A stretch of DNA of 64,000 bases from an uncultured Dehalococcoidales bacterium. GTDB lineage: Bacteria; Chloroflexota; Dehalococcoidia; UBA1151; UBA1328. Shown in pieces: positions 45,553 through 54,880 of this stretch. The DNA lies in NCBI GenBank assembly GCA_905614375.1, contig CAJQSP010000003.1, positions 6,340 to 70,339 of the forward strand, read 5' to 3'. Both the position numbers and the translations under genes were made by a program. A model generated the notes under the pieces. The model ran no database searches and was not told where the DNA came from. It saw only the letters and a program-made list of their open reading frames with translations. Within the stretch, counting starts at the first letter, position 1; every line of letters starts with the position of its first letter.

Positions 45553-47073
45553 TTAGGTTCGACTTGCTGGAAGGTGGACTCGGAATATTGTTCCTGAATC
45601 CGCGTCACTTGTGACCGAAATTTCTCCGCCGTGAGCTTCAACAAGTTGCTTGACGATCGTTAGCCCTAACCCAGCTCCGCCGGTTGCCCTGTTCCTGCTT
45701 TGATCTGCACGGTAAAACTGATCGAATATTCGTGGTAAATCAACTTTTGAAATACCGATTCCGGAGTCGGTAACAATTATTTTGACATCGTCGTGGTCGC
45801 CAATAATGTCGACACTGATCGAACCGCCATTTGGCGTGTGGGTTAACGCGTTTTCAACAAGGTTAGAAATGATTTGCCGTATTCGGGTTTCATCGAAATC
45901 TACCGCGGTGTCATTGCCGGTCACTGATGTGTTGAGGCATATTTCACGGTCTCGAGCGCGCTGACTGAAGTGGGCGACTGAATCTTTAATCACTGGCACT
46001 GGTGAGCCATGTGATTTGTTAAGAGCAAGGGCTCCTGCATCAGCGATTGCAAGAATGCGGAGATCCTCGATTAGTTTCGAAAGATGGATGGTTTGACTGT
46101 GGAGTGTGTCGATAGTTTCGTCGTTGGGTTCGACCACTCCGTCTTTGATCGCTTCGAGGTAGCCCTGAATATTCGTCAGCGGTGTGCGAAGCTCATGGGC
46201 GACATCAGCTGTCAATTGGCGTCGTTGGCCAACTGCATGTTGAAGATCGCCGGCCATAGTGTTGAACGTATTGGCGAGTTTGCCGATTTCGTCAGTTCCA
46301 CTTTCCGGTACTCTCTGGCTAAGATTTCCAGCTCCCAAACTGCTCGCAGCTGCCGTTAGATTACGCACTGGAGCCAGTGCTTGGCGAGTCAGAAGCATGA
46401 CGATCAGCAGGCCGGCAAATCCGGCTGCTATTCCTGCGATCAGTAGTGAGCGTTGGAACGATCCTTGTAGATTGCTCAACGGTGGATCGACGAATTCGAG
46501 TACTTCGGAGACGAGGTCACCAGTCGCTTGAGAGGGTACTTGGGTAGGTGGAGAGGCTTGTCGCGGTGGTTGTGCGTTGAGGAGGCGTGATAGAGGAGAT
46601 GCGTAGAACTCTTGCATTGAAAGCGGGCGTTCTTTTCGACTGGGTTGCTCATCTACCAACATGTAACCGATCAACTCGCCATTAACTATCACTGGGCGCT
46701 TGGTGAAGCGGGCAGGGCTGGTATATCTCTCAGCGAATGTTTCTAAAAGACCTTGAGCATTTCGTACCAGTTCGTGGGAGTCGGCAACGATTAATCCGGA
46801 GTCAGATTCGAACGCCACTCGCCAACCGAACAAGTTGCCTACCTGTTGAACGGCGTATTGGACTTCGTCCCAGTCTTGATTCGCTTCGAACGTGTCTTTC
46901 ACTAGCTGTTGGGCACGTTCTGTACGAGCGAGCTCGATCTCAGCGGTGAACCGGTCGGTCTCGACTTGGGTAGCGTAAGCCGAGTAGGCGCTGACAGCAG
47001 TGATCGACAGCGCAAGCACGAGCGCGAATCCTAGAGTGAGCCTTCCTTGAAGACTGAATATCCATCTAAACAT
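45553..47073 (-). CDS. Two-component sensor histidine kinase
   Basis: About 506 residues. TM1 near residues 8-32, an extracytoplasmic sensor part to about residue 205, TM2 (LLIAGIAAGFAGLLIVMLL) near residue 215, then HAMP (LTRQALAPVRNLTAAA), HisKA with DVAHELRTPLTNIQGYLE (phospho-acceptor His near residue 300) and HATPase_c with N box LVENALTHTPNG, G1 VTDSGIGI and G2 RATGGAGLGLTIV. I took ATG 47071-47073, which overlaps the response regulator stop by 8 bases; a TTG at 47088 is possible. The sensor has no recognisable ligand domain. A BaeS/PhoR-like kinase paired with the next gene. Confidence 0.9.
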   Translation of the reverse strand: MFRWIFSLQGRLTLGFALVLALSITAVSAYSAYATQVETDRFTAEIELARTERAQQLVKDTFEANQDWDEVQYAVQQVGNLFGWRVAFESDSGLIVADSHELVRNAQGLLETFAERYTSPARFTKRPVIVNGELIGYMLVDEQPSRKERPLSMQEFYASPLSRLLNAQPPRQASPPTQVPSQATGDLVSEVLEFVDPPLSNLQGSFQRSLLIAGIAAGFAGLLIVMLLTRQALAPVRNLTAAASSLGAGNLSQRVPESGTDEIGKLANTFNTMAGDLQHAVGQRRQLTADVAHELRTPLTNIQGYLEAIKDGVVEPNDETIDTLHSQTIHLSKLIEDLRILAIADAGALALNKSHGSPVPVIKDSVAHFSQRARDREICLNTSVTGNDTAVDFDETRIRQIISNLVENALTHTPNGGSISVDIIGDHDDVKIIVTDSGIGISKVDLPRIFDQFYRADQSRNRATGGAGLGLTIVKQLVEAHGGEISVTSDADSGTIFRVHLPASRT

Positions 47074-47779
47074 CGAACCTGTATCCAACTCCGTACATAG
47101 TTTTCAGATGTTGCTTGTTTGGGTTGGCTACTTCTAGTTTCTTTCTGAGATTAGAAACATGTGTGTCGACCGTTCGGTCATATCCTGAGAAATCGTAACC
47201 AAAGACTTGTTCAATTATTTGTTCACGGGATACAGTTCGCCCAGAACCTTCGATGAAGTACGCCAACAGTCGGAATTCTGTTGGAGTGAGTTCAATTTCA
47301 TCGCCAAGTACGGTTGTGGATCGACGGTCGAGATCAATAGCCACATCTCCCGCGGTCACGGTACTGCCGGTTTCTTGCCGCTTCACAGTCGCCTTTGATG
47401 CTCGCCTCAACACTGCATTGACGCGTGCGACCAGTTCTCGTGGGCTAAAGGGCTTTGAAACGTAGTCATCGGCTCCGAGATCAAGTCCGGAGAGTCGATC
47501 ATCTTCTTCAACTCTCGCAGTCACCATGATTATTGGGACTTCAGACTTTTTTCGAACGTTTTTACAAACCGTAATACCGTCCATGCCGGGGAGGTTGAGA
47601 TCTAGAAGCACGATATCGGGTGCTTCTTCGAGAGCCATATGAAGCCCTGAGAGACCGTCTTCAGCAGCGATCACTCTGTACCCAGCTTGCACTAGATACA
47701 GCCTGATGAGCTGTGATACTGACTTGTCGTCTTCGATGACTAAGGCGACTTTTTCAATGTGTTGCTCGTTAGTAATCAT
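47066..47779 (-). CDS. OmpR/PhoB-family response regulator
   Basis: 237 residues. Receiver domain with acidic pair EDDKSV near residue 17, phospho-acceptor Asp in VLLDLNLPGMDG near residue 58, Thr in MVTARVEED, Lys in YVSKPFSPRELVARV near residue 110. C-terminal winged helix from residue 135: LTPTEFRLLAYFIEG ... TVDTHVSNLRKKLE ... GVGYRFDV. First gene of a two-gene operon with the kinase. The target genes are unknown; the adjoining region upstream (47780-47861) has no gene. Confidence 0.92.
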   Translation of the reverse strand: MITNEQHIEKVALVIEDDKSVSQLIRLYLVQAGYRVIAAEDGLSGLHMALEEAPDIVLLDLNLPGMDGITVCKNVRKKSEVPIIMVTARVEEDDRLSGLDLGADDYVSKPFSPRELVARVNAVLRRASKATVKRQETGSTVTAGDVAIDLDRRSTTVLGDEIELTPTEFRLLAYFIEGSGRTVSREQIIEQVFGYDFSGYDRTVDTHVSNLRKKLEVANPNKQHLKTMYGVGYRFDV

Positions 47780-47861
47780 ATTGGTAAATGCTGAGTTGCT
47801 TGAGTCGTGGTCACATACACGGGTAGCTTATTTATATTCTATTGATGTCAAGATTTTGTGA

Positions 47862-47999
47862 AGACGCGGAGAAATAGTCCCGCCAATAGCTATAATCGGC
47901 GGCCTCGGCGCTGCATTGTTAATCGGAGGGGTCGCCGGTTTGTACCCGGCGACTAGAGCTGCGAGGCTGTCCCCGACCGAAGCCCTTCGTACTACCTGA
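47862..47999 (+). pseudogene. 3' remnant of an ABC-transporter permease (MacB/FtsX type)
   Basis: After an in-frame TGA at 47859-47861 the frame reads RRGEIVPPIAIIGGLGAALL, then GGVAGLYPATRAARLSPTEA and LRTT, stop at 47997-47999. The ending G-L-Y-P-A-x-R-A-A-R-L-x-P-x-E-A-L-R is the well-known C-terminus of MacB/FtsX-fold permeases, with the last TM before it. The rest of the gene is absent: upstream is AT-rich, non-coding and then the response regulator start. I see no promoter or start codon for it. A relic of a deletion, next to the tRNA-Arg gene. Confidence 0.7.
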
Positions 48000-48118
48000 T
48001 CGTACTGATAGGTACCGCGCTCTTGTGGAAAATAGATAACTACTGGCACACGAAATGGCACATCTGCACAACTTAGCCCCGCCCCAGAGCAGGAAAGGGC
48101 TTGGCAATAAAAAATTGG

Positions 48119-48192
48119 TACCCCCGGAGGGACTCGAACCCACAACCTACAGGGTAGAAACCTGTTGCTCTGTCCAGTTGAGCTACGGGGGC
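48119..48192 (-). tRNA. tRNA-Arg (anticodon TCT)
   Basis: Reading the minus strand from 48192: GCCCCCG acceptor, AGCTCAACTGGACAGAGC D-arm, ACAGG-TTTCTAC-CCTGT anticodon arm (TCT), GTGGG-TTCGAGT-CCCTC-type T-arm, and CGGGGGU with A as discriminator. The first pair is G-U; the other six acceptor pairs are regular. CCA is not encoded. A convergent remnant of a permease gene lies about 120 bases away. Confidence 0.93.
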
Positions 48193-48249
48193 ACTCACAC
48201 TATTCTAAGGGCAACTATGCCGGAGAGAGTAATGCTGTTTAGTGGAAAA

Positions 48250-49461
48250 TTAGCCAATGGCACCGCTATTGCGGAGTCCTTGAACTTCTTTCGGCTCTAA
48301 AAAAAGCAGGTTTGCGAGTATCTCGTCCGTATGTTCGCCCAGCGATGGTCCAGGTGAAACGACTTGATTGGAACCTTCCGTCGATATTGCCGAACTCACT
48401 TGTTTGATCGTTCCGTAAACCGGGTGTTCAATCTCGACGATCAGGCCGCGTGCCTTGATTTGTTCGTCTTCGAATGCTTGTTCGATCGAATTAACTGGTC
48501 CAGACGGTACGATTCCCCTGAAACGATCTAGCCATTCGGCGTTATTTTTTTCCAATAGTCGCTCGGAAAGTATCGGAATCAGAATTTTCCGATTGTCATA
48601 GCGCAACGCGAAATTAGCGAATTTTTCATCAGAAATTAGTTCGGGCAATTCGATGAGTTCAGCGAATTTGCGCCAAAAATGTTCTTTAGCACAAAACACA
48701 TTAATCCATCCATCACTTGTCTGGAAGTTTTGAGCAGGTACCAACATCTGGTGCGATGAACTGGGCGTTCTTGCCGGTTGCCAGTCGGAATTCATTTGCC
48801 AAGATCCAAAATAGGTGAGCATCGAGACCGCGGTGTCGAGCAAGCTGACATCGACGTCTCTGCCAACACCCGTTGTGTTGGCCTCGAGCAGAGCAGCTAC
48901 TAAACCAAGAGCGGCTGCATAGCCTCCGGCGAAGTCGATTATCGATACCCCGGCTTTTCCTGGAGGTCCATCCGGTTCGCCCGTAATCGACATGTAACCG
49001 GCCATCGCTTGCATTATCGGATCGTACCCGGGTTCTGAGGCTCTAGGGCCTGTACGTCCAAACCCTGAAAGTGAGCATGTGACTATCGATGGATTTAGCG
49101 AACGTAGCGTTTCGTAGGTTAGGCCAAGCTTTTTTGGTAGATCGCCACGTAGGTTGTTGAAGACTGCATCTGACTTTTCGACAAGCTGGTGAAATATATT
49201 CACGCCTTCTGGCTTGCGAAGATCAATCGCTATCGATTTCTTACCGCGGTTGAAAGATTGGAAATATAGGGAATCGGCGTCGCTGGTCGCGGGTGGGACA
49301 TAACGCGCTACGTCTCCACCTGTTGTGGGATCTTCTATTTTTATTACTTCGGCACCAAGATCAGCAAGATTCATCGTAGCGAATGGTCCAGCACCGAACT
49401 GCGAGATGGCGAGGATACGGATGCCGTGCAGGGGGCCTTTTCGCTGTGGCTGTTCGGTCAA
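48250..49461 (-). CDS. CaiB/BaiF-family (class III) CoA-transferase
   Basis: 403 residues. The family moves CoA between carboxylic acids. Seen: GIRILAISQFGAGPFATMNLADLGAEVIKIE (in parts) at the N-terminus, NRGKKSIAIDLRKPEG near residue 70, and the catalytic Asp in EPGYDPIMQAMAG near residue 145. It begins with TTG two bases after the MaoC stop, so translation is coupled. Together with the MaoC hydratase and CitE-like lyase upstream it forms an activation-hydration-lysis triad. Itaconate, mesaconate or citramalate are likely acid partners (inference). Confidence 0.87.
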   Translation of the reverse strand: MTEQPQRKGPLHGIRILAISQFGAGPFATMNLADLGAEVIKIEDPTTGGDVARYVPPATSDADSLYFQSFNRGKKSIAIDLRKPEGVNIFHQLVEKSDAVFNNLRGDLPKKLGLTYETLRSLNPSIVTCSLSGFGRTGPRASEPGYDPIMQAMAGYMSITGEPDGPPGKAGVSIIDFAGGYAAALGLVAALLEANTTGVGRDVDVSLLDTAVSMLTYFGSWQMNSDWQPARTPSSSHQMLVPAQNFQTSDGWINVFCAKEHFWRKFAELIELPELISDEKFANFALRYDNRKILIPILSERLLEKNNAEWLDRFRGIVPSGPVNSIEQAFEDEQIKARGLIVEIEHPVYGTIKQVSSAISTEGSNQVVSPGPSLGEHTDEILANLLFLEPKEVQGLRNSGAIG

Positions 49462-49463
49462 GT

Positions 49464-49955
49464 TCAGGATTCCGAATCGTGGGCAATTTTGCCCTTGCCC
49501 AGAGTTGGGTGGTTCTTTTTAGGAATAAGCACGTGTCTTCGAACGACCATTACGCGCTCTTCACGTTGGTTCGTTACTTCGGTTTCGAGGTAAACGACGC
49601 CTCGATCGCCTTTGGACGTTACTCGTAGTTCAAGGATGGTCGACGTTGTATAGATGGAGTCACCGTGAAAAGTCGGACCTTCGTGTTGTACCGATTCGTA
49701 ATCTAAGTTTGCAATTGCCCGGAGTGAAATATCGTTAACCGTTTGTCCGATAGCAACAGCGAGTACTAGGAGCCCGTTTACAAGATTTTGTCCGTGCTGG
49801 GTGCTCTTGGCGTAGTGGGCATCAATGTGAACGGGGTGTTGGTTTTGTGTCAGAAGTGAAAACCATGAATTATCGGTCTCAGAGATAGTTCTACCAGGCC
49901 AGTGCTTAATTACCTGACCAACTTCGAATTCTTCGAAATAGCGTCCGTTACTCAT
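49464..49955 (-). CDS. MaoC-family (R)-hydratase/dehydratase
   Basis: 163 residues, one hot-dog domain. The hydratase-2 motif is HPVHIDAHYAKSTQHG near residue 42 (Asp and His of the catalytic pair), with FEEFEVGQVIKH at the start. It would hydrate an enoyl-CoA; related single-domain proteins include itaconyl-CoA/mesaconyl-CoA hydratase. It lies between the CitE-like lyase (gap 45 bases) and the CoA-transferase (gap 2). Confidence 0.85.
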   Translation of the reverse strand: MSNGRYFEEFEVGQVIKHWPGRTISETDNSWFSLLTQNQHPVHIDAHYAKSTQHGQNLVNGLLVLAVAIGQTVNDISLRAIANLDYESVQHEGPTFHGDSIYTTSTILELRVTSKGDRGVVYLETEVTNQREERVMVVRRHVLIPKKNHPTLGKGKIAHDSES

Positions 49956-50000
49956 TTTTATATTCTGTTCCTGATAGCACGAGTTGGTTAGTTTGAATTG

Positions 50001-50906
50001 TCATGAAATTCCGGCATTTCGGAGTACGTTTTGGGCCCTCAGAATAACCGGCATGTCGATCATCTCTCCATCGAGTGATACTGAACCTCGACCGTCTGCT
50101 TCAGCTTCAGCCGCTATTGCGAGTACTCGGTGAGCGCGATCAATTTCCGCGCTGGTAGGCATAAATATCAATTCAATCACTTCTACTTGGGCAGGGTGAA
50201 TGGCGAGCTTACCTTTGTAACCTATGGATTTGGAGAGCAGAGCTTCGTCGCGCAGCCCTTGGGAATCTCGGAATTTCGTAAATGGCGTGTCAAGAGCATG
50301 TACGCCGGCGGCCCTTGCGGCCATGGCTACAGCCGAGCGAGGGTAGGCGAGTCCTGGTTCAAGCGATGTTTGGGTGCTTGCTTCCGTTTCATCGACGGTG
50401 CGGCTAATTCCCATGTCGGCTGAAAAATCTTCGGCGCCGAAAGCTGCCCACCGAATACGATCGCTGGATTTGCAGATCGAATAGGCGTTAATTACTGCTT
50501 CTGCACTCTCGAGAAACGGGAGGATGGTTGTACGTCCAATTGACACTCCAGCTCGACGTTCAGCGTTGACAAGTATTGCTTCTAGTTCGGCTACTTCATT
50601 TGTGTTACCGATTTTACCGATGGATATTCCGATGATGTCATTTGAAATAACTGCATTAATGTCGTCTTCTACAAGACCTGATGCCATCGAATTGACTCGG
50701 GGGATAAGCAATTTTTCAGCTTTTGCGAGATGAGTAATGTGCTCTGCCACGATTCGCCGGGCTGCCCGCTTTTCGCCCGAAGGGACCGAATCTTCGAGGT
50801 CAGGGATCAACCATTTCGTATCGAATCCAACGGCTTTTTCCAGCATTTTGGGTTGGTTACCGGGTACGAACAGGAGGGTTCGAGGATTTGAGATTGTTTC
50901 GTGCAA
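50001..50906 (-). CDS. CitE-like (citramalyl/malyl-CoA) lyase
   Basis: 301 residues of the HpcH/HpaI aldolase/citrate lyase-beta family. Seen: TLLFVPGNQPKMLEKA at the start, LIPDLEDSVPSGEKRAAR near residue 38 (LEDxV and K/R), LIPRVNSMASG near residue 73 (R), FLESAEAVINAYSI near residue 140 (metal Glu), AAFGAEDFSADMG near residue 163 (metal Asp) and KLAIHPAQVEVI near residue 245. It cleaves malyl-CoA-like thioesters into acetyl-CoA plus glyoxylate, or citramalyl-CoA into acetyl-CoA plus pyruvate. The start is TTG, with no clear ribosome site. The first gene of the triad. Confidence 0.87.
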   Translation of the reverse strand: MHETISNPRTLLFVPGNQPKMLEKAVGFDTKWLIPDLEDSVPSGEKRAARRIVAEHITHLAKAEKLLIPRVNSMASGLVEDDINAVISNDIIGISIGKIGNTNEVAELEAILVNAERRAGVSIGRTTILPFLESAEAVINAYSICKSSDRIRWAAFGAEDFSADMGISRTVDETEASTQTSLEPGLAYPRSAVAMAARAAGVHALDTPFTKFRDSQGLRDEALLSKSIGYKGKLAIHPAQVEVIELIFMPTSAEIDRAHRVLAIAAEAEADGRGSVSLDGEMIDMPVILRAQNVLRNAGIS

Positions 50907-51084
50907 GAGTGTGATTCTTTTACTGTCGCTGAGTTGGTGGCGCTGAAATTATGGTGAATCATATAAGCGATGAAGCGATGTTAGGGTGGTCGTAATCCCA
51001 GTTGATGGTCTTATAGGATTGAATTATTCTCATTTAGAGGCTTGATTTGGTGCTCAACGGGTGCCGGAATGACATTGTGAATCT

Positions 51085-52035
51085 ATGAATATGTTCCTGC
51101 TAGCTGCCGATACCGACCCTGTCGCAAAGGCTGTCGAATCGCTTCTCTCCAACATTTCCGGCGTTTATCGTGTGACGGCTCAAGAATTCGCTGGTATTGA
51201 TTTTGGCTCTGAGGATGTTCTTCTCCTCGGTGAGAATGGTACATCGAACGAATTGATCTCCGAAGCTGAATTACCTCCAGTGGGGATGATCCAGCACCTT
51301 GGTTGCATGCCTTCACCTGCACTTCTTTCGATCGCCTCAGGATCTGATTCGCAGGTAATTGTCGCCGGGATTTCACCGAACATTGCTCCGAGAGTCGCTA
51401 ATCGAGTGATTGGTTTTACTGGCCCGCTAACTGTTCGTCCGCTGCCGGATTGGGGCGTGATTGGTGTCGGAGAAGTTGGAGTTGAAGTCGTAAAAAAAGC
51501 ACTTGCTACTCGGTCTTCAGTTGGGATTGCTGAGATCCGGACGCCAAGATCAGGATTGTTGACCGAACTGGGCGTACGTCGACATTCACTGGATCTTCTG
51601 GTCGCAGGTTCGGATGTGGTTACGATTCACGTTCACGCCGGTTCCACAACCTCGCCATTAATTTCCGACCGCGAATTGGGATTGATGAAGTCAGATGCGG
51701 TTCTGATCAATACTTCAAACTCTTCAGTCGTACATGAGAGTGCTGTTATTGAGGCGCTGGAATGCGGCGAAATCGCCGGTTACGCCACAGACTGCCCCGG
51801 TGATGCTATTTCCACCGCCGATGAATCTTTGGCTGCATCGGGAAAGTTGATCGTCACTACTAATCCTCTGACGAATCAAATTGGTGCACCTCAACAGCTC
51901 GCCAAGTATGTTTTAGCAAATGCAGAAGCGTTCAAAAGCAAATCGACCGTTCGTGGAATATACGAACCGATTGATTTTCCTACGATTGGCGACCCGAGCT
52001 TTTGGTCATCACGGATGAGTCCACGTCAGGACTGA
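51085..52035 (+). CDS. Degenerate 2-hydroxyacid dehydrogenase-like protein
   Basis: 316 residues with the D-2-hydroxyacid dehydrogenase fold: Rossmann loop WGVIGVGEVGVEVVKKAL near residue 130 and helix KSDAVLINTSNSSVVHESAVI near residue 220 in two parts. The three catalytic residues are not where the family has them: the Arg of TxRG is replaced (INTSNSSV), the Glu region reads YATDCPGDAI, and the His of TPH is replaced (VTTNPLTNQIG). The N-terminal half is short and weakly conserved. It may bind NAD(H) without dehydrogenase activity or have a new role. It converges on the formate dehydrogenase stop, 2 bases apart. Confidence 0.75.
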   Translation: MNMFLLAADTDPVAKAVESLLSNISGVYRVTAQEFAGIDFGSEDVLLLGENGTSNELISEAELPPVGMIQHLGCMPSPALLSIASGSDSQVIVAGISPNIAPRVANRVIGFTGPLTVRPLPDWGVIGVGEVGVEVVKKALATRSSVGIAEIRTPRSGLLTELGVRRHSLDLLVAGSDVVTIHVHAGSTTSPLISDRELGLMKSDAVLINTSNSSVVHESAVIEALECGEIAGYATDCPGDAISTADESLAASGKLIVTTNPLTNQIGAPQQLAKYVLANAEAFKSKSTVRGIYEPIDFPTIGDPSFWSSRMSPRQD

Positions 52036-52037
52036 GC

Positions 52038-54785
52038 CTAATCGGCTGCCGGTGATGATGCTTCGATCTTGTCGATTCGAATCGCACACGCCTTAAATTC
52101 AGGCGTTTCGGTGATGAAATCGTAGGCATCCGAAGTAAGCCGGTTGGTCTGCGTAAGTTCTGGGAACGCAAAACTCATGAACACAGTTCCGTGGGGCGAT
52201 CGATCTGTTACTTTGATCGGTACCTCGACTGTTCCTCTTCTTGAGCTAACGGTTACTTTCTGACCGTCGACGAGTTCCATTTGCTCCGCATCGAACGGAT
52301 TGATCTCAGCAAGCTCCGACGGAACTAGTAGTTCAAACCCTGTAGCGCGGCCAGTTTGAGTGCCCGTGTGATAGGTCGAACGGCGCCTACCGGTAGTTAG
52401 TACCAATGGATATTCGGAGTCGGTTGGCTCTGCTGGTGGAATGTGATCCACAGGGGCAAAGTAGCCGGGCATTCCGGACTCCATCTCGTCTTCGTGTAGG
52501 AACTGAGTCCCGGGATGGTCTTCAGTCGGGCAAGGCCACTGAATTCCATCTTCGGAATCCAAACGGTCGTAAGTGATACCGGTGAATATCGGTGCCAGCT
52601 TTCTCATCTCATCCCAAACGTCAGAGGGTGAGTGCAGGTTTTGGACCACCCCGAATCGTTCCATAAGGTCTAACAAAATGTCGACATCTGTGCGCGATTC
52701 GCCAACCGGTTTTATCGCCGGCCGAACCCGCTGAACGCGCCGCTCACTGTTGGCGAAAGTACCGTCAGATTCTGCAAATGATCCAGCCGGCAAAACGACG
52801 TCGGCAAGCTTTGCAGTGTCGGTCATGAATATGTCTTGAACCACGATGAAGTCGGTGGCTTCGAGCGCCGCTTGAGCATGGTTGGTATTAGGATCGGAAA
52901 TGACAGTATTTTCGCCCATAATATAGGCCGCTTTAACCTTGCCTTTAAGCATCTGGTCCATCGCTGTAATTTTCGTAATTCCGCGACGTTTTGGAAGGTC
53001 CGCACCCCACGCTTTTTCGAACTTTTCACGTACACCAGGTCGTTCGACTTTTTGGTAGCCCGGAAGGTCGGTAGGCAGTGCTCCTGAATCGGACGCACCC
53101 TGCACGTTATTTTGACCTCGAAGCGGGTTCACACCTGCGTTTGGTTTCCCAAAGTTCCCACCGAGCATGCCTAGATTCGCAATTGATTGAACGTTGTGCG
53201 ATCCGCAAGAGTGCTCGGTAATTCCGAGCGTGTAGCAAATAGCCGCTTTTCCAGACGCAGTTGCGTATTCTCGGGCCGTAGCGATAATGTCTTCGGCGGG
53301 AACCCCGCAGATTTCGGCTGCATATTCGGGCGTGTAGAACTCGACATGCTTAGCGAGTTCATCGAATCCTTCCGTGCGGTTTTCGACGTACTCTCGATCG
53401 AAGAGCCCTTCTTTGATCATCACATGTGCGAAGGCGTTGAACAGCGGAATGTCGGTGCCAATGTTGATCTGTAAATATCGAGTCGCCCATTTGGTGAGTT
53501 CGATCTTGCGCGGGTCGATTACGATGAGTTTTGCACCGTTTTTGACAGCGCGTTTCATTCGCAGTGAGATTACCGGGTGTGCCTCAGTCGTGTTTGATCC
53601 TACGACCAACAGAAGATCGGTTTCTGCTAACTCTTCAATCGAGTTAGTCATGGCACCTTTGCCAACCATGACCGCCATACCGGCGACCGTTGGAGCGTGT
53701 CAGGTACGGGAACAGTTATCGATATTGTTAGTACCGAAACCTATCCGGGCGAATTTCTGCATCAGATAGTTAGCTTCTGTGACCGTTCGTGCTGACGACC
53801 AGCAAACGAGAGAATCGGGACCTGAATCATCTCGAATGGTGGTGAATCGTTTTGTGACGAGGTTGAGAGCTTCGTCCCACGACGCACGCCTGAACGAACC
53901 ATTCTCCTTGATGAGAGGGTATTTGAGTCGTTCGTCGCTTTTAACGAACTCCCACGATGCGAACTGACCTTTTACGCAAAGAGAGCCGCGGCTTGGAGCA
54001 TCGAAATCTGGCTCAGTTCCCTTTAGTTGACCGTCTTCAGTGAGCAGATGAATACCACAGCCGACTCCGCAATACGGACAGATCGTTTTTGTGCGTTCAA
54101 GATTTTCGGCCTTCGTAGTGCCGACGATCTTTTTGTCTGTAAGTGCTCCGGTAGGGCAGGTGTTGATGCACTGACCACAGAACGTGCAAGGCGATTCGAG
54201 AAGTTTATTGTTGAAGAACGAGGCGATTGTATTTTCTTGCCCACGCCCTTTAACTGCGATTGCTCCGGCTTGCTCCCAATCGTTACAGATGTTTGTGCAG
54301 CGGAAGCACGAGATGCAGTAGTCGTAGTCACGCTGGATGAACGGATTGTCATCCTTAGCTTTCTCTCGAACAACCAATGAAGGAAATGCGTCCCATTTCG
54401 CATCGTATTCTTCAGCGGCAGTGTGCAGTTCACATTTCTTGAATGAAATGCATTTTGGACAGTTGGCAGGAGATGACGTTTCAGAGAGCAACATTTCAAG
54501 AATCGTCTTGCGATAGTCGGTGATCGAATCGGAGTGTGTTTCAACCCGCATTTCTTCTGAAGCAAAGGCAGTGCATGCGGCGATCTGCTGTATTTGACCG
54601 TTTACCTCGACATCCACTAAGCACATGCGGCAAGTGCCCTGAGGACCGGTTCGTTCGTCGTAGCACAATGTTGGCACGTCGAAGCCGGCAGATCTGATGG
54701 CGTCTAGGACCCGAGCGTCGGTACCGCAATCAATTGTGATTCCGTTCACTTCTACGTTCAGTCTATTTTTGACTTGTGTTGTCAT
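52038..54785 (-). CDS. fdhA: Selenocysteine-containing formate dehydrogenase, alpha subunit
   Basis: One 915-residue protein if UGA at 53700-53702 is read as Sec (residue 362). N-terminal NuoG-like part: [2Fe-2S] (CYDERTGPQGTCRMC, AAC), His-Cys [4Fe-4S] (CPKCISFKKC), two [4Fe-4S] (CISCFRCTNIC, CTFCGQCINTC); molybdopterin oxidoreductase part with the [4Fe-4S] CPYCGVGCGIH and then NIDNCSRT-U-HAPTVAGM, exactly where FdhF/FdsA enzymes have Cys or Sec, the molybdenum/tungsten ligand. The second part goes on with VVGSNTTEAHPV and ends with the C-terminal molybdopterin domain (GHRRSTYHTGTQTGR-like segment TGRRRSTYHTGTQT). It oxidises formate to CO2. No beta/flavin subunit is adjacent. Terminal reading would otherwise give a 361-residue stump. 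Confidence 0.9.
53670..53702 (-). promoter_or_regulatory. Bacterial SECIS hairpin following the fdhA UGA
   Basis: In mRNA sense: UGA, 11 bases, GGUCGCC (53688-53682), loop GGUAU (53681-53677), GGCGGUC (53676-53670). The 7-base stem has two wobble pairs at its base and the loop contains GGU. E. coli fdhF has UGA, 11 bases, GGUUGCA, GGUC, UGCACC: the same spacing and the same GGU in the loop, which SelB contacts. Confidence 0.85.
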
Positions 54786-54880
54786 CGGATGAACTGTTGC
54801 TCTATTCGTTAGCCAATACGATCAATCTGTGGCGGCAGTCAATATAGCTTAGCTCCTATGCGCAATTGACATGAGATGAG

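Noticed and set aside
47828..48145. Minus-strand frame of about 105 codons overlapping tRNA-Arg
   Set aside because: It overlaps the tRNA and is the antisense shadow of the MacB-type remnant, which has real family similarity.
52038..53678. A separate second molybdopterin oxidoreductase gene starting at the ATG at 53676-53678
   Set aside because: It lacks the [4Fe-4S] and first molybdopterin part and joins the upstream frame across the UGA without a shift.
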